A stretch of DNA of 20,097 nucleotides from Gammaproteobacteria bacterium (GCA_030625445.1 DAOUQU010000005.1:1-20097), one strand, 5' to 3'; positions 1 through 7,227 are shown, counted from the first letter of the stretch. The notes: generated by a model from the letters alone, not told the origin. Numbers and translations are program-made.

Positions 1-390
1 ATCTTCTATACAGCCAGGCTGCTGTTTGTTCTACTTGCGGGAAAATATCTGATGGCGAAAGGGGTGCAAACGGACTCGACAGACTGGGGAGCTTATAAAG
101 AGAGCCTGGTCGCCAACAGTGATTACAGGAAATTTGACGAGGTGCTGAGAATGATCCTTGCCGGCACGCGTCAGCAGAGAGAGGAGTTGTGTAGTTATTT
201 AAACCGCTTGCAGCAAACTGAAAAAGTCGCTTATGGTATTCATTGTACGACGCATGCCCTGATGACCTGTGCGGTCTTCGATTATGGATATGAACATGTC
301 CATTTTCTCGATGCAAGCGACGGAGGTTACGCCATGGCGGCCAGGGAGTTGAAACGGCAGTTGACGCGACTGTCGGATCACAATGCATAA
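1..390 (+). CDS. DUF3095 family protein, C-terminal part (5' end outside window)
   Basis: The frame is already open at base 1 and stops at 388-390, so only the last 129 codons are present; the ATG at 52 is internal. The C-terminus carries the pattern I associate with DUF3095, a family described as adenylate-cyclase-like: a 'YRKFDEVLRMILAG' stretch, 'YGIHCTTHALMTCAVF' and 'HVHFLDASDGGYAMAARELK'. The biochemical role of the family is not settled. No membrane segment or signal is visible in this part. The family call comes from remembered motifs, not a search, so it is good but not certain. A small TATAAT-like box lies downstream at 417-422 with no convincing -35. Confidence 0.7.
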   Translation: MFYTARLLFVLLAGKYLMAKGVQTDSTDWGAYKESLVANSDYRKFDEVLRMILAGTRQQREELCSYLNRLQQTEKVAYGIHCTTHALMTCAVFDYGYEHVHFLDASDGGYAMAARELKRQLTRLSDHNA

Positions 391-457
391 GTTCATGTTA
401 TTTTGTAAATATCTGATATAATACAATGAAAACAAACAAGTTTATTATATGTACGGC

Positions 458-581
458 CTCTTGCGAAACTCTAAAATGCGTCATTCCGGCGAAGGCCGGA
501 ATCCAGTAAACCAACCACTTGCGAATCAAGATCTATGGATTCCGGCTAAAAGACCGCCGGAATGACGGAGTTTTGCAAGAG
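458..581. repeat. Composite inverted-repeat (MITE/REP-like) element
   Basis: The outer arms CTCTTGC (458-464) and GCAAGAG (575-581) are exact inverted copies. The match resumes inward through AAACTC/GAGTTT and CGTCATTCCGGC/GCCGGAATGACG. Inside are two hairpins built on ATTCCGGC/GCCGGAAT (about 483-502 and 539-563) facing each other. The core 'GTCATTCC...GGAATCCAG' is a widespread proteobacterial repeat type and recurs in this window at 12162-12233. There is no coding capacity for a transposase, so any movement would need a transposase in trans. The rest of the 391-637 gap is AT-rich with no supported gene. Confidence 0.8.
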
Positions 582-637
582 ACTCTATACTGTTTCAATT
601 CATTTACCTCAATTCACACGCAACTGAATCAAATAGA

Positions 638-1186
638 ATGACTGAATCTGCTATCCCGGCAGCAAAACCTGCCAAGTCGTCACTGGGCAAACACGCTCTG
701 GTGCTGTTTATGGGTCTCATTTTGCTTGGAAATCTCTATGTGATCTTTTCTCTTAGGGAAACACTGCAGAAATACGAAGAAAAAATCTATGATATTCAAA
801 ATAATACAAATCTTATCTCAGATAGAGTCTATGACTTGGATGCGAGGATTACTGCTGATGAAGTGACGTTAACCGAGGTCATGGGCGGCATCAACGAGAC
901 GACTGTACTGCTTGAGCTTACTCAAGAGGAAGTCGATGATGCCAGTAAAAAACTCACTGCGACCATGACCTATCTTGATCAACTGGCCGCGGCTGTCTCT
1001 TATGAGGAGAGACTCGATGTTCCTGAGAGTGCAACTGCATCGACACAAGCTGTTTCACCAATCACTCCTGCATCTGAGCAACCTGCTGCTGTGGATCCGG
1101 AAGGCAGTATGGAGTGGACCGATTCGACGGGGAAAAAACATACGGTGAAATTCCGCAGTGGAAGGGTACTGGAAACTATCGAGTAA
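638..1186 (+). CDS. Single-pass membrane protein with coiled coil, function unknown
   Basis: This is a 182-residue protein. A short basic N-terminus is followed by one hydrophobic segment (about residues 20-40, 'ALVLFMGLILLGNLYVIF'). Then comes a heptad-rich, charged helix of about 75 residues (about 42-118), a Pro/Ala/Ser/Thr linker (about 125-153), and a small C-terminal module with 'MEWTDSTGKKHTVKFRSGRVLETIE'. The topology suggests a cytoplasmic N-terminus with the coiled coil in the periplasm. I do not recognise a family. No good ribosome-binding site precedes the ATG at 638, so the start is the least certain part. The 3' end overlaps the convergent xseA by 11 bp. Confidence 0.6.
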   Translation: MTESAIPAAKPAKSSLGKHALVLFMGLILLGNLYVIFSLRETLQKYEEKIYDIQNNTNLISDRVYDLDARITADEVTLTEVMGGINETTVLLELTQEEVDDASKKLTATMTYLDQLAAAVSYEERLDVPESATASTQAVSPITPASEQPAAVDPEGSMEWTDSTGKKHTVKFRSGRVLETIE

Positions 1187-2513
1187 TCTTCTCAACCCTG
1201 CACCCGAGTTCTCCCTTCGCCAGACGTATTGTGAGCTGATCATCAACGCTGAGGCGACTGGCATCTGTAACCACTGACTGGTCGCTGTCCAGGGTAATTG
1301 CATAACCACGCTCCAGGGTGGCAAGCGGGCTGATCGCATTGAGTTCACGTGAAATTCCGCCAAGCTGTTGATGGCTGTGCTGCAGACGTTCCTGCATACG
1401 CTGTTTTAAGCGTGCGCCAAGGCTGTCGAGGTGCTGCCGGGCCTGCTGCAACTGCTGTATGGGGGAGTGGCTGTTGAGTCTAAGCAGCAGATTACGGTGA
1501 CTGGAATTCAGCATTTCCAGTCTGTGAAGCATGCTTTTTTGCAGCCGCAACTGCAGCGTCTCAAGTTGGCGATGCTGTTCCCGAAGTCTGCTGCCGGGAT
1601 GCTTCTGGGTGAGACGGATAGAGAGTTCATCAAGGCGTTGTGAGAGCTGCAGCAGTCGATTCTGCTGGATGCGCTGCATCTGCCCGGCCAGAGATTCGGT
1701 CTTGCGATGCAGTTCCCTGCAGTCAGGGCTTGCAAGCTCAGCGGCAGCAGATGGCGTTGGCGCACGCCGGTCTGCAGCATGATCACTCAGACTGGTATCG
1801 ATCTCATGGCCGATGGCCGAGATCAACGGGATGCCGAGCCGGTAAATTTCACGCACCAGCTGTTCATCATTGAAAGCCATCATATCTTCCAGCGAACCGC
1901 CGCCGCGGGTAAGAATCAGCAGATCGCATTCATGTCGCTGCTCTGCGATGCGGAGCATCTCGATGATCTCTGTTGCAGCATTCTCTCCCTGCACGGCAAC
2001 CGGGTAAATGATCACCGGAATTGCCGGGCAGCGGCGCTGCAGTACTGTCAGCACATCGTGGACGGCCGCTCCGGATGCTGATGTGATCACCCCGATGCGT
2101 TGTGGAAAAATGGGGATTGGCAGCTTGTGATCGCTGCTGAAGAGTCCCTCGGCGTCGAGTTTTTGTTTCAGCTGCTCGATCTGCTGACGCAGCAGACCTT
2201 CACCGGCCTGCTCCATGTGGTCGATGATCAACTGGTAATCACCGCGCGGTTCATAGAGGGTAACGCGGGCGCGTACGATCACCTGCATCCCCTCTTTCGC
2301 CTGAAATCGCGACAGGTTGCGGCGGCTGCGGAACATGGCGCAGCGCACCTGGGCGCCGCTGTCTTTCAGTGTAAAGTAGAGATGACCTGAACGCGGTGTG
2401 GCAAGATTGCTGATCTCGCCAGTAATCCACAGCAGTGGAAAACTTCCCTCAAGCGCCGCCTTTACCTCGATATTGAGGCGCGATACGGTAAAGATATCCC
2501 GGGATGCAGGCAT
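1176..2513 (-). CDS. xseA: Exodeoxyribonuclease VII large subunit
   Basis: At 445 residues this is normal length for XseA, the catalytic large subunit that with XseB degrades single-stranded DNA to oligonucleotides in repair. It starts with the usual 'FTVSRLN' and an N-terminal OB-fold ('LWITGEISNLATPRSGHLYFTLKD'). The catalytic region follows with 'RIGVITSASGAAVHDVL', 'ILTRGGGSLEDMMAFNDE' and 'ISAIGHEIDTSLSDHAADRRAPTPSAAAEL'. A long Gln/Leu-rich coiled coil and a C-terminal 'LERGYAIT' element complete the protein. xseB is not in the window. The ATG lies only a few bases after a TTTTAGG array that fills the position of the Shine-Dalgarno sequence, so translation may depend on coupling to the upstream DUF971 gene. 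Confidence 0.96.
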   Translation of the reverse strand: MPASRDIFTVSRLNIEVKAALEGSFPLLWITGEISNLATPRSGHLYFTLKDSGAQVRCAMFRSRRNLSRFQAKEGMQVIVRARVTLYEPRGDYQLIIDHMEQAGEGLLRQQIEQLKQKLDAEGLFSSDHKLPIPIFPQRIGVITSASGAAVHDVLTVLQRRCPAIPVIIYPVAVQGENAATEIIEMLRIAEQRHECDLLILTRGGGSLEDMMAFNDEQLVREIYRLGIPLISAIGHEIDTSLSDHAADRRAPTPSAAAELASPDCRELHRKTESLAGQMQRIQQNRLLQLSQRLDELSIRLTQKHPGSRLREQHRQLETLQLRLQKSMLHRLEMLNSSHRNLLLRLNSHSPIQQLQQARQHLDSLGARLKQRMQERLQHSHQQLGGISRELNAISPLATLERGYAITLDSDQSVVTDASRLSVDDQLTIRLAKGELGCRVEKITR

Positions 2514-2517
2514 GTAG

Positions 2518-2550
2518 TTAGGTTTTAGGTTTTAGGTTTTAGGTTTTAGG
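2518..2550. repeat. Heptamer tandem array (TTTTAGG)
   Basis: One partial unit (TTAGG, 2518-2522) is followed by four perfect TTTTAGG units (2523-2550). On the minus strand the array spans the end of the DUF971 gene, encoding its last residues and its TAA stop (2532-2534), and most of the short gap before the xseA start at 2513. The same heptamer forms both arms of the hairpin at 18568-18658. Here only one arm is present. Confidence 0.95.
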
Positions 2551-2915
2551 TGTTTCGGAGGAGTGCGCTTGTGCCCGGCTTTATGCAGACGGTCCAGGTA
2601 GTCTGTCCAGTAGATCGCCTCTTTTTTACCCAGTTCATAGAGATAGTCCCAGTCGTAAAGTCCGGAGTCATGACCGTCGTCAAAGATGATCTTGATGGCA
2701 TAGCTGCCGACAGGCTGGATATCCTCGATGTTGACATCCTGCTTGTCCAGCTGCAGTTTGGCGTTGTCTCCCCAGTGACCACGCACCTCGGCTGAGGGGC
2801 TGTAGACGCGCAAAAATTCAGTCGGAAGCGTGAATGTTTTGCCGTCATCAAATTCGATTTCAAGCTCGTGGGAGGCTTTGTGAAGCAGGATGTTGGTCGG
2901 GTGATGGCTGCTCAT
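2532..2915 (-). CDS. DUF971 family protein (GBBH-like N-terminal domain)
   Basis: This is a protein of about 127 residues matching the DUF971/GBBH-like_N family, a small fold shared with the N-terminus of gamma-butyrobetaine hydroxylase and often found as a stand-alone protein linked to iron-sulfur or metal handling. The visible signature runs from 'LEIEFDDGKTFTLPTEFLRVYSPSAEVRGH' through 'GSYAIKIIFDDGHDSGLYDWDYLYEL'. I prefer the ATG at 2915 over the GTG at 2924. It forms an ATGA overlap with the hemH stop and has a GGGGG-containing ribosome site at proper spacing. The last residues (HLKPKT) are encoded by the heptamer array, so the native C-terminus has probably been altered. Confidence 0.88.
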   Translation of the reverse strand: MSSHHPTNILLHKASHELEIEFDDGKTFTLPTEFLRVYSPSAEVRGHWGDNAKLQLDKQDVNIEDIQPVGSYAIKIIFDDGHDSGLYDWDYLYELGKKEAIYWTDYLDRLHKAGHKRTPPKHLKPKT

Positions 2916-3940
2916 GTGGACCACCCCCTGGTGTGTCTTGATACCAGTTCCGCCATCATCGCGATATGCGCAGGATTAGCATTCAGCGCCGGGATGTAGT
3001 GAAAGGTTTCTCCTCCGGCGCGTATAAAATTGTCACGGTTTTCCATCGCAATCTCCTCAAGGGTTTCAAGACAGTCTACAGAAAAACCCGGGCAAACCAC
3101 ATCCAGCGACTCGATGCCGTTTGCGGCGAGTTCCCCGACAGTCGCATCGGTGTAGGGCTGCAGCCATTGTGTTGGTCCAAGACGGGACTGGTATGTCAGC
3201 AGCCATTGATCATCTGATAAAGCCAGCTGCTCTGCCAGCAGCGCGGCCGTCTGACGGCACTCATCTGCATAGGGGTCTCCGCTGGTGACATACTCCTGCG
3301 GAATGCCATGAAAGGAGAGCAGCAGCTTTTGTGATCGCTGCTGTTGATCCCAGTAAGTGGTAATGCTCCCGGCCAGCGCATCGATGTAGGCCGGGTCAGT
3401 CGCATAGCTGTTGATAAAGCGCATCTCCGGAATCCAGCGCCACTCTCTCAGGCAGGAGGAGACTGCATCAAAAATACTTGCTGTAGTGGTGGCCGAGTAT
3501 TGCGGGTAAAGTGACAACACGAGAATTTTGCGCGCGTTGTGCTCGCGCAGCTGATTCAGCCCGTCGGCAATGGATGGCGAGCCATAACGCATCGCAAGCA
3601 CGACTCGATAGCCATCACTGGAATCACTGCTGGAATCATCGAGTTGCTGCTGCAGCGCCAGCTGCTGCTGTTGTGAAATCAGCAGCAGTGGAGAGCCATT
3701 CTCTTCCCAGATCTTCTGATAGGCTGCCGCGGAGCGCTTCGGTCTTGTGCGCAGGATGATTCCGTGCAGCACCGGTTTCCAGATGGCCGGATGACGCTCA
3801 ACCACGCGCTGGTCGCTGAGGAACTCTGCCAGATAGCGGCGCACCGAGGCGGTGTCCGCTGCATCAGGCGTCCCCAGGTTGACCAGTAAAATACCGATCG
3901 GTTGTTTATCATCATCAGGGAAAGGCGGGGTTGGATACAT
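2912..3940 (-). CDS. hemH: Ferrochelatase
   Basis: At 342 residues this is a normal bacterial ferrochelatase, which inserts Fe2+ into protoporphyrin IX in the last step of protoheme synthesis. The family start 'IGILLVNLGTPDA' is present, as are 'SFHGIP' with the metal-site histidine at about residue 211, and 'CPGFSVDCLETLEEI' at about 283-297 with the conserved acidic cluster. There is no membrane anchor. A run of Gln, Ser and Asp (about 90-110) is probably a surface loop. It is the first gene of a minus-strand group followed by DUF971 (ATGA overlap) and xseA. It is divergent from the ATCase-like gene at 4110, and the 169-bp gap between them holds both promoters. I could not locate a convincing minus-strand promoter. 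Confidence 0.97.
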   Translation of the reverse strand: MYPTPPFPDDDKQPIGILLVNLGTPDAADTASVRRYLAEFLSDQRVVERHPAIWKPVLHGIILRTRPKRSAAAYQKIWEENGSPLLLISQQQQLALQQQLDDSSSDSSDGYRVVLAMRYGSPSIADGLNQLREHNARKILVLSLYPQYSATTTASIFDAVSSCLREWRWIPEMRFINSYATDPAYIDALAGSITTYWDQQQRSQKLLLSFHGIPQEYVTSGDPYADECRQTAALLAEQLALSDDQWLLTYQSRLGPTQWLQPYTDATVGELAANGIESLDVVCPGFSVDCLETLEEIAMENRDNFIRAGGETFHYIPALNANPAHIAMMAELVSRHTRGWST

Positions 3941-4038
3941 GAGTTGTCGTTTTCTGCATGGTCAGTAGAGAATCATGCAGCATAGTGTCCTACAGCTTGC
4001 GCCCTGTGTACAGGAGTGAGTTGTGTGTAAATTCTCTA

Positions 4039-4044
4039 TATAAT
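4039..4044 (+). promoter_or_regulatory. Possible -10 box for the ATCase-like gene
   Basis: A perfect TATAAT lies 66 bases before the ATG at 4110. No good TTGACA-like element is found 16-18 bases upstream, so the promoter would depend on other contacts or an activator. Confidence 0.35.
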
Positions 4045-4059
4045 GCATGAGTGCTTCAA

Positions 4060-4082
4060 CCGGAACCAGCAGATGGCTCCGG
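4060..4082 (+). promoter_or_regulatory. Hairpin in the 5' leader of the ATCase-like gene
   Basis: CCGGAACC (4060-4067) and GGCTCCGG (4075-4082) pair with one mismatch around a 7-base loop. The hairpin lies between the possible -10 and the AAGGAG ribosome site (about 4095). It could be a leader structure or protein-binding site. Function is unknown. Confidence 0.4.
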
Positions 4083-4109
4083 AACGAATAACGAAAGGAG
4101 AATAGAATC

Positions 4110-5186
4110 ATGAGCAATCATAAACTACCTGGTCCATCCGCAAGCAGTCCGATGAAACAGCATGTCTGTTCCACACCGGAGAGTATCGCCGCGCTGAGAG
4201 ATGCCATCGAGATTGACTCCTCTCTGCAGGAGTTGTTGGTCAACAGACATATCCTGACGATCAAGGATTTTGATGCCCTCTTGTTGAGCCAGATCTTTCG
4301 CCTGGCAGCCAGCTATGAACTTGGTGAGACTCCGGGCTCTATTCTCGGAGGGAAGATCCTCGGCAGCGTCTATTTTAATGAAACGCGGGAGCACTCGTTT
4401 CTGGCGTCTGCTTCCGCCTGGAAGCGGCTTGGCGGAGAGACGCTTGATTTTGACCAGTATGTTGATGAGATATCCCTGAAGCGTTACATGCAGGTTGAAT
4501 TTGCGGAGTTATGCAACTCTTACTGTGATATTTTGGCATTAAGGACGCCTGACAGCGAAACTTTTGAGATGGATCTCGACTATTTTACAATTCCCGTTAT
4601 CAACCTTGGCAACGGCGAGGATCTGCACCCGACACTGGCGATGTCGGAACTCTATACGATCTTCAAATGGCGGCCGGATCTGCTGCAGGAGAGCACCATC
4701 AGCGGTGAGAGGCTGCGAATTGCTATCAGCGGCAACCCGGCGACAACACGTGCAATCAGGAGTTTTCTGCATGGACTCGCCCAATTTCCATGGGCAATTG
4801 ATAAGATCACCATCGTGGGACGCACCGCCTTTCCACTGGATGAGGAGCAAAAAGCCTACCTTCATGGCGCCGGCCTGCATATCGAATATGCGAATGAGCT
4901 CTACCCGATGGAGAGCATGATGGGTGCAGTCAGGAAGGTGCTTCCCGAGGTCGATGTGGCCTATTTCCATCATCCCTATTCAGCCAATACAGCCAGGATG
5001 AACCTGGCAGATTCCTACTCGAGTCTCAAGCAGGATGCACTGGTGCTCAACCCGCAGATCCAGAATGAGATGTCCACAGTACTGATGAAAGACTCTCCCC
5101 ATAACTGCCACTGCTCTCAATTGCGAGGCACCCTCTATATCAAGATGGCGTTGTTTGCACTGATTTTTGGAAAAGCTAAAAAATAG
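4110..5186 (+). CDS. Aspartate/ornithine carbamoyltransferase-like protein, active site degenerate
   Basis: This 358-residue protein has both ATCase/OTCase domains in order. The N-terminal domain has 'GGKILGSVYF', 'KRLGG', 'LRTP' (about 144) and 'NLGNGEDLHPT' (about 166-175). The second domain has 'LRIAISGNPATTRAIRS' (about 202-218) and ends with the usual 'MALFALIFG'. Compared with PyrB, the carbamoyl-phosphate loop STRTR reads NETREHS (about 90-96) and the HPTQ glutamine is Leu. The R-x-Q site is HHPYSAN (about 287-293) and HPLPR is NPQIQ (about 314-318). The arginine of LRTP, the histidine of HPT and the arginine of TTRAIRS remain. About 50 extra N-terminal residues precede the fold. A clear AAGGAG site supports the start. 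It is most likely a pseudo-enzyme or an enzyme with a new substrate; I do not call it pyrB. Confidence 0.8.
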   Translation: MSNHKLPGPSASSPMKQHVCSTPESIAALRDAIEIDSSLQELLVNRHILTIKDFDALLLSQIFRLAASYELGETPGSILGGKILGSVYFNETREHSFLASASAWKRLGGETLDFDQYVDEISLKRYMQVEFAELCNSYCDILALRTPDSETFEMDLDYFTIPVINLGNGEDLHPTLAMSELYTIFKWRPDLLQESTISGERLRIAISGNPATTRAIRSFLHGLAQFPWAIDKITIVGRTAFPLDEEQKAYLHGAGLHIEYANELYPMESMMGAVRKVLPEVDVAYFHHPYSANTARMNLADSYSSLKQDALVLNPQIQNEMSTVLMKDSPHNCHCSQLRGTLYIKMALFALIFGKAKK

Positions 5187-5190
5187 GACT

Positions 5191-5256
5191 GAGTACTGAG
5201 TAGCGAGGAGTGAGTAGGGCTGTTTCTCACTCCTCACTCCTCGCTACTCGCTACTC
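5191..5256. repeat. Head-to-head heptamer array (GAGTAGC/GAGGAGT units)
   Basis: Five bases after the TAG of the ATCase-like gene come the units GAGTACT, GAGTAGC, GAGGAGT and GAGTAGG (5191-5218). After a short spacer the opposite strand units follow: two ACTCCTC (5229-5242) and two GCTACTC (5243-5256). The two arms are reverse complements over most of their length, so the transcript can fold into a long stem. There is no following T-run, so terminator function is only possible. The unit differs from the TTTTAGG arrays but the period and layout are the same. Confidence 0.9.
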
Positions 5257-5492
5257 GTTCCTCATCCCTAATATGCCATCTTGTCGGATTCGTACTTCAA
5301 GCCCTTCTCTGTGGTCAACCGCGATCCGGGGTCTGAGTTTCAGATTATCTTCGAGGGATTTGAAGTTCCATAGCGGGCCGTAGCGAAGCGATTGCAGCTC
5401 CCCATAGGCCTTTATAGATTGATCTCATCCCGGCTAGAAAAAACAGTGGGCTTCAATTACAATTACTCGCACTGCAATAACACAATTTAACT
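5257..5492 (+). other. Intergenic stretch without a supported gene
   Basis: This completes the 306-base gap between the genes ending at 5186 and starting at 5493. A 33-codon stretch open between TAA (5269-5271) and TAG (5371-5373) reads like ordinary protein ('SYFKPFSVVNRDPGSEF' within it) but has no start codon in frame. It may be the relic of a lost gene's 3' end. The remainder up to 5492 is AT-rich and holds no clear promoter, hairpin or peptide gene. Confidence 0.4.
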
Positions 5493-5783
5493 ATGACAAT
5501 TCCACTATCAAGCACATTCAGCATCTCCAAAGAAGTCCTTTCACAGGAGGTGAGCGGTGAAACAGTATTACTCGATCTGCAAAGCGAAAGCTATTTTGGC
5601 CTGGATGCAGTCGGCACGCGCATCTGGCAGCTTCTGCAGGAGAATAACCATCTCCAGCAAGTCTTCGACACCATGCTTGAAGAGTATGATGTTGATGAAA
5701 AACAACTGGAAAATGATTTGAATGAGTTGTTGGATAAGTTGATTGCCGAGGAGTTAATCACTATAAAGCCTGTTGCTGAATAA
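5493..5783 (+). CDS. PqqD-family protein (stand-alone RiPP recognition element)
   Basis: This 96-residue protein has the compact PqqD fold. A beta-rich start ('SKEVLSQEVSGETVLLDLQSE' region, about 12-32) is followed by 'YFGLDAVGTRIWQLL' (about 35-49) and then a helical segment 'FDTMLEEYDVDEKQLENDLNELLDKL' ending in 'LI'. In known systems such proteins bind the leader of a ribosomally made peptide and present it to a modifying enzyme (PqqD, lasso-peptide B1 proteins), or occur with HprK-like kinases. Neither a radical-SAM enzyme, a B2 protease, a kinase nor an obvious precursor is in the window. The gene is 88 bp upstream of the YpfJ-type peptidase gene on the same strand. The ATG has no strong ribosome site. 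Confidence 0.82.
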   Translation: MTIPLSSTFSISKEVLSQEVSGETVLLDLQSESYFGLDAVGTRIWQLLQENNHLQQVFDTMLEEYDVDEKQLENDLNELLDKLIAEELITIKPVAE

Positions 5784-5871
5784 AGCATATTCACTCAGAC
5801 AACTTTCTGTTGCACAACATGAATTGTGACCCCGAATATTCTATACATTCCATGAGAAGGAGAAGATTCAA

Positions 5872-6714
5872 ATGAAATGGCAGAATCGTAGAAGAAGTTC
5901 CAATGTAGAGGATCGACGCGGCACCAGTATGGTGACCAAAGGAGGTATTGGCATTGGCGTCATTGTGCTGGGACTGGTTGCCATGTATTTTGGGATAGAT
6001 CCAAAACTGGTGATGGATGTCGGCAACCAGTTGAGTGGTGGCGAAACCCAGGTCGAACAGACGGATTACAAGCCGACTGCTGAGGAGCAGCAATTGGCCG
6101 CCATGGTAGAGACCATTCTGGCCGATACGGAAGATGCCTGGAAAGAGGTGTTCGCTGAAATGGGCAAGCGCTATCAGGAACCCAAACTGGTGATGTTTAC
6201 CGGTGCGGTGCAATCAGCATGCGGGACTGCGCAGGCGGCGATGGGGCCTTTTTATTGTCCGGGCGACCAGAAAGTCTATATCGATCTGGCTTTTTACCGC
6301 GAGATGAAACGCAAATTCAAGGCGCCTGGTGATTTTGCCCAGGCCTATGTGGTGGCACACGAGGTGGGGCATCATGTGCAGCACCTGCTGGGTATCGACA
6401 GGCAAGTTGGTCGTGACCGCAAAGGCGCCGACTCGGCTGCCGTGCGTCTGGAGTTGCAGGCCGACTGCTTCGCCGGGGTGTGGGCCAATCGCACTCAAAG
6501 AGCCAAACAGTTTCTCGAGGAAGGTGATGTCGAAGAGGCGTTGAATGCTGCAACGGCCATTGGTGATGACACAATGCAGAAGCGTTCCAGCGGTATGGTG
6601 AGGCCAGACTCCTTTACACATGGCTCTTCTGCGCAACGCGTACGCTGGTTCAAAAAAGGAATCATCGGGGGCGATATCAATAGCTGCGACACATTTTCCG
6701 CTGCATCGCTCTAG
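5872..6714 (+). CDS. ypfJ: YpfJ-type neutral zinc metallopeptidase
   Basis: This 280-residue protein matches the KPN_00809/YpfJ family of membrane-anchored zinc metallopeptidases. The N-terminus has the family 'RRRSSNVEDRRG' stretch and one membrane segment (about residues 24-42, 'GGIGIGVIVLGLVAMYFGI'). The domain with the HEVGHH zinc site follows at about 163-168. A second conserved motif, 'LELQADCFAGVWA' (about 191-203), likely supplies the third ligand. 'SACGTAQAAMGPFYCP' with two cysteines (about 115-130) is typical for the family. Substrate is unknown. AGGAG precedes the ATG at good spacing. Peptidase activity is inferred from the motifs. Confidence 0.92.
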   Translation: MKWQNRRRSSNVEDRRGTSMVTKGGIGIGVIVLGLVAMYFGIDPKLVMDVGNQLSGGETQVEQTDYKPTAEEQQLAAMVETILADTEDAWKEVFAEMGKRYQEPKLVMFTGAVQSACGTAQAAMGPFYCPGDQKVYIDLAFYREMKRKFKAPGDFAQAYVVAHEVGHHVQHLLGIDRQVGRDRKGADSAAVRLELQADCFAGVWANRTQRAKQFLEEGDVEEALNAATAIGDDTMQKRSSGMVRPDSFTHGSSAQRVRWFKKGIIGGDINSCDTFSAASL

Positions 6715-6750
6715 TGTTCCATGGTTACGGTGCTATTTTTAATGCGAGGT

Positions 6751-6788
6751 CTGCATTCCCACGCAGGAGCGTGGGGACGAGGAATGCC
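6751..6788. repeat. REP-like palindrome, 'GCATTCCCACGC' family
   Basis: GCATTCC (6753-6759) and GGAATGC (6781-6787) form an outer stem around the hairpin TCCCACGC-agga-GCGTGGGGA. It lies in the short gap between the convergent ypfJ and cupin genes. The same family occurs at 9441-9526. Confidence 0.85.
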
Positions 6789-6800
6789 CCGGAATTTCTT

Positions 6801-7226
6801 TCACTCCTCGATATCTTCATAAACCCCTTCGACAAAACGGGGGGTGCAGATGGCTAGAAAAACCAGATCATCAATGCCTGTGTTGGTGATCCGCTGGCGG
6901 GTCATTGCTGGAATCAGCACCACATCACCGACACCAACATCTTTCTGCAGGCTCTCACCAACTTCAACAAAACCGCTTCCCTCGAGGATGACATAGCGTT
7001 CAGCAGTCGCTGTGAGACGGTGCCAGCGGGTTGTTGTTCCGGGTATAACACGCGCCCTGGCGATCGAGAGTCCGGCATCATCCTGTGTATTGGATAGCTC
7101 CGTGATGTAGCAGCCTTCGTCAATGTAGAGCTCGGCTTCAGGATTGCGTCTATAAACGGCTTCTTTCATTGGAGTTATGTGGGATGGTGGACACTGTGGT
7201 CGAGTATACCCTGTTCTTTTTTCCAC
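6801..7226 (-). CDS. Cupin-domain protein
   Basis: A small single-domain cupin of 141 residues from the GTG at 7226, or 122 from the ATG at 7169. The beta-barrel pattern is visible: 'TTRWHRLTATAERYVILEGSGFVEVG' (cupin motif 1, with one His, an Arg in place of the second His, and a Glu) and 'VGVGDVVLIPAMTRQRITNTGIDDLVFLAICTPRF' (motif 2, where the usual His is replaced by Arg). Metal binding is therefore uncertain. This could be a sugar-isomerase-like or regulatory cupin; no substrate can be assigned. The ATG start matches the cupin domain better, but neither start has a convincing ribosome site. The gene is divergent from the barrel protein at 7318. Confidence 0.8.
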   Translation of the reverse strand: MEKRTGYTRPQCPPSHITPMKEAVYRRNPEAELYIDEGCYITELSNTQDDAGLSIARARVIPGTTTRWHRLTATAERYVILEGSGFVEVGESLQKDVGVGDVVLIPAMTRQRITNTGIDDLVFLAICTPRFVEGVYEDIEE

Positions 7227-7227
7227 C

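Noticed and set aside
1531..2390. Several plus-strand frames opposite xseA
   Set aside because: All are shadows of the strong xseA coding frame with low-complexity composition.
2518..2550. CRISPR-like or telomere-like array
   Set aside because: Units are 7 bp without spacers, so it is not CRISPR; the telomere-like unit is on a bacterial chromosome inside a gene junction.
4110..5186. Calling this gene pyrB
   Set aside because: The STRTR, HPTQ, R-x-Q and HPLPR motifs are all changed; the fold supports only a paralogue call.
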